Shown: piece by piece, positions 63,780 through 64,000 of the stretch | How positions within the stretch are numbered: the first letter of the stretch is position 1 | Layout: each line of letters starts with the position of its first letter | Assembly: GCF_026914265.1 (NCBI RefSeq) | Contig: NC_069133.1 | Location: 14,365,375 to 14,429,374, forward strand | Length of the DNA: 64,000 nt | Source of the DNA: Mya arenaria | Lineage: Eukaryota > Mollusca > Bivalvia > Myida > Myidae | Reading direction: 5' to 3' | Notes under the pieces: model-generated | Seen by the model: the letters and a program-made list of their open reading frames with translations, nothing else | Told to the model about the DNA's origin: nothing | Databases searched by the model: none | Translations under genes and position numbers: made by a program

Positions 63780-64000
63780 GACTCATCTTACATGGGGTAT
63801 GTAAGATGGGTTTTTCCAGCACTGGTCACATGACTGGAAACACACGTCCGGTATGCAAGAATGTTTTTCACTTGGTGCTTGGGTATAAATACACATGTTA
63901 CATCATACGTCATTAGCTCGACTATTCGAAGAATAAGTAGAGCTATACTACTCACTCAAGCGTCGGCGTCTGTGTCACACCTTGGTTAAGGTTTTGCATG
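63780..64000 (+). repeat. Dispersed repeat head, cut by the window end
   Basis: A GC-richer block with 'gactcatcttaca...tgtaagatggg' (short inverted repeat), 'tggtcacatgactgg', a TATA-like 'ggtataaatacac' near 63882, 'tcgactattcgaagaataag' and 'aagcgtcggcgtc', running into 'ttggttaaggttttgcatg', the unit start of the 36391-37300 array. I recognise this combination as a common bivalve dispersed repeat; that is memory, not a search. Confidence 0.5.

Overview
This is an AT-rich eukaryotic window with no bacterial-style gene packing. Spliced genes, C2H2 zinc-finger arrays, a BEL/Pao LTR element, LINE remnants, MITEs and many mini- and microsatellites point to an invertebrate animal. A FLYWCH gene with a PHD-like finger, a shell-type Gly/Tyr-rich secreted protein and familiar dispersed repeats suggest a bivalve mollusc. 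That assignment is inference; no species is proved by the sequence.

Layout. 0-8.4 kb is mostly intergenic, with a fold-back MITE, a ~42 bp minisatellite and a LINE 3' remnant. A nearly whole, young BEL/Pao element (8.70-17.43 kb, two 953 bp LTRs with about 5 differences) has split a 37 bp tandem array. A tRNA-like sequence follows, then a Gly-rich secreted-protein gene (18.9-19.5 kb) with one in-frame TGA. 19.5-28.6 kb holds a LINE reverse-transcriptase remnant, satellites and a TTAA-flanked MITE.

Three same-strand C2H2 zinc-finger terminal exons lie at 28.6, 39.3 and 57.7 kb. All begin right after an intron acceptor, and the first two share the same exon opening with an ATG-GAT-ATG start. 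Copy 1 is open and looks functional. Copies 2 and 3 are larger but broken. Copies 2 and 3 also share their upstream region, including a conserved 5' splice donor, so whole loci were duplicated. The copy 3 array continues past its stop into about 2.5 kb of decaying fingers, including one finger that was amplified after it was already dead.

Between copies 2 and 3 lie a head-to-tail duplication of a broken minus-strand FLYWCH/PHD-like gene, a duplicated zinc-finger tail with a GTA microsatellite, and a larger duplicated segment. One copy of that segment (near 50-52 kb) carries a 5'-truncated LINE; the other (61.8-63.5 kb) preserves the empty site. The overall picture is a zinc-finger cluster that grows by segmental and within-array duplication and loses most of its products. 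The only coding unit that looks intact is zinc-finger gene 1.
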